This document shows, one piece after another, positions 59,643 through 64,000 of a stretch of DNA of 64,000 nucleotides. Source of the stretch: Solirubrobacter sp963798325 (GTDB taxonomy: Bacteria > Actinomycetota > Thermoleophilia > Solirubrobacterales > Solirubrobacteraceae). Below the pieces are notes generated by a model. The model was not told where the DNA came from and searched no databases. It was given only the letters and a program-made list of their open reading frames with translations. The DNA lies in NCBI GenBank assembly GCA_963798325.1, contig CAWCSS010000001.1:1302001-1366000 (forward strand), written 5' to 3'. Made by a program: the position numbers and the translations under genes. Every line of letters begins with the position of its first letter. The stretch's first letter is position 1.

Positions 59643-60469
59643 TGCGTGGGCCGCTGCCGGCGGTCCATCCAGAACTTGCCGGTGCTCCGCAGCGGCTCCG
59701 GCGACCCGCCCAGCCAGACGATCGTGTCCGCCCCCTGGGCGTTGTCGCGGATGATCGGGCGGGTGAGCTTCAGGAAGACCGGCATCGCACCCTGCACGCC
59801 GGCCGTGTCCGCCCATCCCGGGTGCATCGCGTGCACCGCCACGCCGCCCAGCCTGCGCGCCCACTGCTCGGTGATGGTCATCTCCGCCCGCTTCGAGCGC
59901 GCGTAGAACGTCTTCGGGTTGTACTCGTCGCGCTCGGACATCAGGTCGCCCGCGTTCAGCGCCTGCGCATACATCCCACCGGAGACCACGTTGATCACCC
60001 GCTCGACGCGCGCGCCCATCGCCTCCATCAGGACCCACGGCCCCAGCACATGCGTGGCGAACGTCAACTCCACCCCATCGACGGACCGCGACCGATCGCT
60101 CGGCATCACGCCGGCGTTGTTGACCAGCACGTCCACGTGCCCGACGTCGGCGGCGAGCCGGTCCAGCGCGGCGACGCTCGAGACATCGCACGCCACCCCT
60201 CGGACGTCGCCGCTGATCGCCCGCTCGGCGTCCTTCGCGCGCTCGTCGTTGCGGGCGACGGCCAGCACCTGCGCGCCCAACGACGCGAACCCCTGGGCGG
60301 CGGCCAGCCCGAGCCCGGACGCCGCTCCCGTGACCAGCACGACCTTCCCCTCCATCCTCGGCGGATCGGCCGGCCAGCCGGGCAGCCGCCTGCGGATCGT
60401 CAGTCCGTACTTGCCATAGCCGGGAGCGATCGTGCGGTCGAGGAGCGTGTCGAGGGCGGAAGCGAGCAT
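59525..60469 (-). CDS. Short-chain dehydrogenase/reductase family protein
   Basis: The protein is 314 residues. VLVTGAASGLGLAAA (TGxxxGxG), DVLVNNAGVM (NNAG) and YARSK (YxxxK, about 187-191) are in place; the catalytic Ser is in NVVSGGM. An extra N-terminal 40 residues (LLDRTIAPGYGKYGLTIRRRLPGWPADPP) precede the Rossmann fold, as in some human DHRS12-like proteins. Substrate unknown. It overlaps the end of meaB by 118 bp. Confidence 0.88.
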   Translation of the reverse strand: MLASALDTLLDRTIAPGYGKYGLTIRRRLPGWPADPPRMEGKVVLVTGAASGLGLAAAQGFASLGAQVLAVARNDERAKDAERAISGDVRGVACDVSSVAALDRLAADVGHVDVLVNNAGVMPSDRSRSVDGVELTFATHVLGPWVLMEAMGARVERVINVVSGGMYAQALNAGDLMSERDEYNPKTFYARSKRAEMTITEQWARRLGGVAVHAMHPGWADTAGVQGAMPVFLKLTRPIIRDNAQGADTIVWLGGSPEPLRSTGKFWMDRRQRPTHYRIGASPDAEADREALWSLCEDLASKARSSAGSSRSAA

Positions 60470-60539
60470 CTCCCAGAACTACGAGCCTTCACACCGCCGC
60501 GGATCACCGGGCGCCGGGGGACCGGCGGCCCGGTCCGCC

Positions 60540-60743
60540 CTACGAGCGCGCCTCGCCCTTGCGGGCGTCGAACTCGGCCTGGGTGATGTCACCGTCGTCG
60601 AGCTGATGCTTGAGCTTCGTCATCGCCGCGAACTCGTCGATCTCCTCCGATGACGGGGGCGCCGCGGGCGCCGGGGCCGCCGGCGGCGGCGGGACCGCGT
60701 CCTTCGGCGGCTCTTCTTCGTGACGTCGGTGAAGCAGCGACAT
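60540..60743 (-). CDS. Small SHOCT-domain protein
   Basis: The protein is 67 residues. MSLLHRRHEEEPP is followed by a Pro/Ala-rich linker and IDEFAAMTKLKHQLDDGDITQAEFDARKGEARS, a SHOCT domain (short helical, usually C-terminal). No membrane helix is attached, unlike many SHOCT proteins. An ATG at 60779 could lengthen it. SHOCT domains probably act in oligomerisation. Confidence 0.75.
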   Translation of the reverse strand: MSLLHRRHEEEPPKDAVPPPPAAPAPAAPPSSEEIDEFAAMTKLKHQLDDGDITQAEFDARKGEARS

Positions 60744-60912
60744 GCTCGAGTCCGTTTCGTTGGATCGCTTCGGCGCGGACATGCAACCGCGCCGGCCCGC
60801 CGGAAGCATCACCCGGATCGCATTACGCCGCGTCGATCAGGGCGCCAAAGCTCAGGGCGGGCAGCGGCAACGTTCAGGGCTCACCGCCCGAGCGCCAGCC
60901 AGGCTGGCCGTC
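60744..60912. other. Intergenic stretch with no recognised gene
   Basis: This is about 170 bases between the SHOCT gene start and the protease debris. Short frames exist on both strands but none has coding character. It may hold the SHOCT gene promoter. Confidence 0.4.
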
Positions 60913-61332
60913 ATGCGCGTGATCCTGGGCATCCTCGCCGTCGCCCCTGCGCACGCGGCATCGGGCGATCGCGCAGCTGCCATGTGTGGCGCGGCTCGGT
61001 GAGCAGTGCACCGGCACGCTGATCTCACCCACGCGCGTCCTCACCGCCGCGCATTGCCTGGACGGAGCGGGCATCGCCGACGCGCGAGTTCTCGTCGTCG
61101 GGCCGATCGTGCTCAAGACGCCGATCCGCACGATCGCGCCGGTACGTCTGGCCGGCGCGGGCGATGGCGTGCTCGAGGCGGGCGGGCCGCCGCCGCTCCG
61201 GGCGTGTCCTCCTACCGCGGCGTGGACTGGGCGTCCGCGGGCGTCGGCGCGGCCGCCTTCGGCGGCTTGGTGCTCCTCGTCGCCGCGGCCGCGGCGCTCC
61301 TGCGCCGCAATCGCAGCCACCTGGCGGCCTGA
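60913..61332 (+). pseudogene. Degraded trypsin-like protease fragment joined to an unrelated membrane tail
   Basis: An ATG at 60913 begins a signal peptide (VILGILAVAPAHAAS) that soon hits a stop at 61002. Another frame from about 60965 continues with IAQLPCVARLGEQCTGTLISPTRVLTAAHCLDG, the first third of a chymotrypsin-fold protease including its His. A third frame then ends SSYRGVDWASAGVGAAAFGGLVLLVAAAAALLRRN, the membrane tail of another protein type. The Asp and Ser regions are missing. At least two frameshifts or deletions are required, so this is debris. Confidence 0.7.
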
Positions 61333-61377
61333 ATCACCGGGGCTCGTCCGTGACCGCGAGCGTCATGATCTGCGCCG

Positions 61378-62283
61378 GTGTCGGACGAAAGCCTGCCAAG
61401 CGTCCTGGCCGCGCTGGCGGCGAACCTCGTGATCGCCCTGGCGAAGGGCATCGCGGCTGCGCTGACCGGCTCGGCGGCGCTGTTCGCCGAGACGCTGCAC
61501 ACGGTGGCCGACGCCGGCAACGAGGTGCTGCTGTGGATCGCGGTCCGCCGCAGCGGGCGGGCGGCGGACGCCTCGCACCCGCTCGGGTACGGCCCCGAGC
61601 GGTACTACTGGGCGCTGCTGGCGGCGACGGGCATGTTCGTCGTCGGCGGCGCGTTCTCGGTCTATCAGGGCCTGCGGGCGCTGATCGACCCGCCGGAGCT
61701 GGAAGCGTTCTGGGTCGGGGTGAGCGTGCTCGTGATCGCGCTCGTCCTCGACGGCTCGAGCCGCCTGGTCGCGGTCCGGACGCTGCGCAAGCAGGCGCGG
61801 GCGGCGGGCACGACGGTGCGCGTGCTGCTGCGCGAGAGCCCGGACCCGACCGTGACCACGATCTACTTCGAGGACACGATCGACGTGCTCGGCGCCGCGC
61901 TCGCGCTGCTCGCGCTGATCGCGCACCGGACGCTCGGCTGGGAGTGGCCGGACGCGGTGGCGTCGCTGATCATCGGCGGGCTGCTGACGTTCGTCGCCTG
62001 GCGGATGGCGAGTCGCAATCGCGCGCTGCTGTCCAACCAGGCCGTCGCCCCGGCGCTGGCGGATCGGCTGCGGGCGCGGCTGCTGCGCGAGCCGGGGATC
62101 GCCGAAGTGACGCGCATGGAGAGCGTGTACCTCGGGCCGACCGAGGCGCTCGTCGCGGCCGACGTGGTGGTCGATTGCGATGACGTCCCCGCGACCCTCG
62201 AACGCGTGCGGGCGGCGGTCAAGGCCGACACGCCCTTCATACGACGTCTGTACCTCACGCCCGTGCACAACCTGCGCGAGTGA
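61378..62283 (+). CDS. Cation diffusion facilitator (CDF) family transporter
   Basis: The protein is 301 residues. Six membrane helices are visible. The metal site shows HTVADAGNE (about 41-49, H-x-x-x-D) and EDTIDVLGA (about 160-168), the CDF histidine/aspartate pairs with Glu in one position. ASHPLGYGPERYYWALL is the conserved HPFGYG-like loop. The C-terminal domain (ADRLRARLLREPGIAEVTRMESVYLGP) is the cytoplasmic CDF dimer domain. Probably exports Zn2+, Mn2+ or Fe2+. GTG start. Confidence 0.88.
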   Translation: MSDESLPSVLAALAANLVIALAKGIAAALTGSAALFAETLHTVADAGNEVLLWIAVRRSGRAADASHPLGYGPERYYWALLAATGMFVVGGAFSVYQGLRALIDPPELEAFWVGVSVLVIALVLDGSSRLVAVRTLRKQARAAGTTVRVLLRESPDPTVTTIYFEDTIDVLGAALALLALIAHRTLGWEWPDAVASLIIGGLLTFVAWRMASRNRALLSNQAVAPALADRLRARLLREPGIAEVTRMESVYLGPTEALVAADVVVDCDDVPATLERVRAAVKADTPFIRRLYLTPVHNLRE

Positions 62284-62311
62284 CCGATCCCTGGAATTCT
62301 TCTAGGCACTT

Positions 62312-63349
62312 ATGAAGCCAGAAACCTGGGCCATCGTCGGTGGCCGGCCCGAACGCGTGCCCGGCGCACCCCTGAACACGCCGCTCGTCCCCGCCTCGAA
62401 CTTCGTGCTGGGCACCGAGCGCCTCTACAGCCGCACGGAGGCGACCGACACCTGGGAGGCCTTCGAGGAGGTCCTCGGCGGGCTCGAGGGCGGCCACGCC
62501 GTGTCGTTCTCCTCGGGCATGGCGGCGTGCAACGCCGTGCTGTGCCAGTTGCCGACCGGGGCGCACCTCGTCATCCCCGACGACTGCTACCAGGGCGTCG
62601 CCGGGATCGCCGAGGCGGGCGCGCGCGACCACGGCTGGACGGTCGAGCGCGTCCCCGCGGCGGACACCGAGACCTGGATCGCCAAGCTGCTCGAGGCCGA
62701 CCTGGTGTGGCTCGAGTCCCCGACGAACCCGCTGCTCGACGTGTCCGACGTGGCCGCGATCTGCGCCGCGCCGCGCAGGGAGGGGACGCGCGTGGTGGTC
62801 GACAACACGTTCGCGACGCCGCTGCTGCAGCAGCCGCTGGCCCTCGGCGCCGATGTCGTCGTCCACGCCGCGACGAAGTTCCTCGGCGGCCACTCGGACC
62901 TGCTGATGGGCGCCGCCGTGGCCAAGGACGAGGCGCAGCGTGACCGGCTGATCACCTCGCGCAAGCTCTACGGCGCGACGCCGGGCACGCTGGAGGCGTT
63001 CCTGGCCACGCGCGGCGTGCGCACGCTCCCGGTGCGGCTGAAGACCGCGGTCGCGAGCGCCGTCGAGCTGGCGGCCCGGCTCGAGGCCCACCCCGCCGTG
63101 CACCGCGTGCGCTACCCGGGCTTCGGGGCGGTCGTCAGCTTCGAGCTGGCCGACGCGGAGACCGTCGACCGAGCGTGCGCGGCGGTCAAGATCATCTACA
63201 ACGCCACCAGCCTCGGCGGCGTCGAGACGACGATGGAGCGCCGCAGCGTCCACCCGGGCCAGGAGCACATCCCGGACGGGCTGATCCGTATGAGCGTCGG
63301 CTGCGAGGACGTGGAGGATCTCTGGGCCGACCTCGAGCAGGCGCTGTGA
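62312..63349 (+). CDS. PLP-dependent trans-sulfuration enzyme (Cys/Met metabolism family)
   Basis: The protein is 345 residues. SSGMAACNAV, DDCYQGV, VWLESPTNPLLDVSDVAAI, VVDNTFATP and HAATKFLGGHSDLLMG (PLP Lys in ATKFL, about 191) identify the cystathionine gamma-synthase/methionine gamma-lyase group, which needs PLP. It is shorter than the usual 380-400 residues: between VHRVRYPG and FGAVVSFEL about 15-20 residues of the family are missing. Whether it is a synthase or lyase cannot be told. Its stop overlaps the start of the ligase gene. Confidence 0.85.
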   Translation: MKPETWAIVGGRPERVPGAPLNTPLVPASNFVLGTERLYSRTEATDTWEAFEEVLGGLEGGHAVSFSSGMAACNAVLCQLPTGAHLVIPDDCYQGVAGIAEAGARDHGWTVERVPAADTETWIAKLLEADLVWLESPTNPLLDVSDVAAICAAPRREGTRVVVDNTFATPLLQQPLALGADVVVHAATKFLGGHSDLLMGAAVAKDEAQRDRLITSRKLYGATPGTLEAFLATRGVRTLPVRLKTAVASAVELAARLEAHPAVHRVRYPGFGAVVSFELADAETVDRACAAVKIIYNATSLGGVETTMERRSVHPGQEHIPDGLIRMSVGCEDVEDLWADLEQAL

Positions 63350-64000
63350 ACCCGGCGGTCTGGGTGGCGCGCCACGGCCGGCTGCGGCCTGACGCGCCGG
63401 CGCTCGCGGACGGGGAGCGCGTCCACGCGACCTGGGCCACGTTCGCCGCCCGGACCGCCGCCGGCGCCGCCGGCCTGCGCGACGCGTTCGGCCTCTCACC
63501 CGGCGACCGCGTGGCGATCGTGATGCGCAACCGGCCCGAGTACCTGGAGGCGCTGTACGCCATCTGGCACGCCGGGCTCGTGGCCGTTCCGATCAACGCC
63601 CGCCTGCACCGCGACGAGATCGCCTTCATCCTCCAGGACAGCGGGACGTCCGTGGTGATCGCCGACGCCGAGCACGCCGGCGACGTGCCGTCGACGGCGG
63701 TCATCGCGCCCGGCGAGCGGTGGACGCGGATCACGGCGGCTTCGCCGATGCCACTCGTCGACCGCAAGGCCGAAGACCCAGCGTGGCTGTTCTACACGAG
63801 CGGGACGACCGGCAGGCCCAAGGGCGCGACGCTCACCAACCGCAACCTGCTCATGTGCAGCCTCAGCTACTTCGCCGACATCGACCCGGTCGGCGCGCGC
63901 GACGCGATCCTGCACGCCGCGCCGCTCTCACACGGGTCGGGGCTCTACGGGCTGCCGCACGTCGCGCGCGGGGCGGTCAGCGTCTTCGCGCACTCCGGCG
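63346..64000 (+). CDS. Acyl-CoA synthetase / AMP-dependent ligase (partial, runs off the right edge)
   Basis: About 218 residues are visible. GDRVAIVMRNRPEYLEALYAIWHAGLVAVPINARL and WLFYTSGTTGRPKGATLTNRNLL (the AMP-binding P-loop, about 146-157) mark the ANL superfamily, followed by HAAPLSHGSGLYGLPHVARG. The rest is beyond the window. It would activate a fatty or aromatic acid as acyl-AMP and then acyl-CoA. GTGA overlap with the previous gene. Confidence 0.9.
   Translation, partial: MNPAVWVARHGRLRPDAPALADGERVHATWATFAARTAAGAAGLRDAFGLSPGDRVAIVMRNRPEYLEALYAIWHAGLVAVPINARLHRDEIAFILQDSGTSVVIADAEHAGDVPSTAVIAPGERWTRITAASPMPLVDRKAEDPAWLFYTSGTTGRPKGATLTNRNLLMCSLSYFADIDPVGARDAILHAAPLSHGSGLYGLPHVARGAVSVFAHSG

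Noticed and set aside
62312..63349. Naming the enzyme metB or mgl
   Set aside because: The conserved motifs are common to all trans-sulfuration enzymes and the gene is shortened, so the specific activity cannot be assigned.

Overview
The window is very GC-rich, tightly packed bacterial DNA with many GTG and TTG starts. It looks chromosomal: there are tRNA and cell-wall genes, and no phage, plasmid or insertion-sequence genes. The mix of coenzyme F420 synthesis, a membrane Ser/Thr kinase with a beta-propeller sensor, ethylmalonyl-CoA pathway enzymes, a MurD2/MurL pair and several exported proteins with thrombospondin type 3 repeats suggests a deep-branching actinobacterium, most likely Solirubrobacterales/Thermoleophilia. 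That placement is inferred from gene content, not from a marker gene.

Layout. 1-8.7 kb: FHA protein and Ser/Thr kinase (convergent), tRNA-Trp, a LAGLIDADG-type ORF that starts inside an SOS box, an exported protein, tRNA-Leu(TAG), then a cyclic-dinucleotide (GEMM-I type) riboswitch ahead of a secreted subtilase that is followed by an 18-residue micro-ORF, then tRNA-Leu(CAA). 8.7-16.7 kb: inositol-phosphatase/amidase operon, enoyl-CoA hydratase, and a three-gene operon of exported repeat proteins. 16.7-24.5 kb: murB, cofDCE (F420), a second subtilase with the same leader hairpin and a matching micro-ORF, then a GGDEF-EAL protein. 24.5-29.4 kb: acetyltransferase-like protein, Tat-exported isomerase-like protein, RTX-like exported protein, a truncated glycosyltransferase remnant, a second SOS-box gene, and an exported helical-barrel protein. 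29.4-36.8 kb: a compact six-gene operon (receiver-PIG-L deacetylase fusion, ATP-grasp, PHP hydrolase, processive GT2, tiny membrane protein, hybrid kinase with two receivers and an HPt domain). 36.8-46.4 kb: HxlR/ECF pair, PhoD-like phosphatase, YgfZ-like protein, an F420-type reductase, a second ECF sigma with a partner, and a DnaQ-UvrC-like nuclease. 46.4-50.4 kb: lipoprotein and murL, both frameshifted as given, then murD2 and an HtrA-like protease. 50.4-60.5 kb: MarR/MFS, corA-like, ccr, ecm, meaB, SDR. 60.5-64 kb: SHOCT protein, protease debris, CDF transporter, a trans-sulfuration enzyme, and an acyl-CoA ligase that runs off the end.

The most interesting system is the duplicated subtilase locus. 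Both secreted proteases end in Trp-Ser repeats. In each, the third base of a codon at or near the end begins a micro-ORF in the same relative frame, and both micro-ORFs encode a peptide containing RASWGxK. Both leaders hold the same 16-nt Shine-Dalgarno hairpin. One leader carries a cyclic-dinucleotide riboswitch and the other locus sits beside a probable c-di-GMP synthase/hydrolase, which suggests c-di-GMP control of this secreted Trp-repeat system. The second candidate is the 29.4-36.8 kb operon, where a phosphorelay appears to be wired directly to a deacetylase beside a polysaccharide synthase.

A recurring promoter architecture is visible: TAnnnT-like boxes six to eight bases before the start codon with no Shine-Dalgarno, which implies much leaderless transcription. 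This signal was used to choose several starts.
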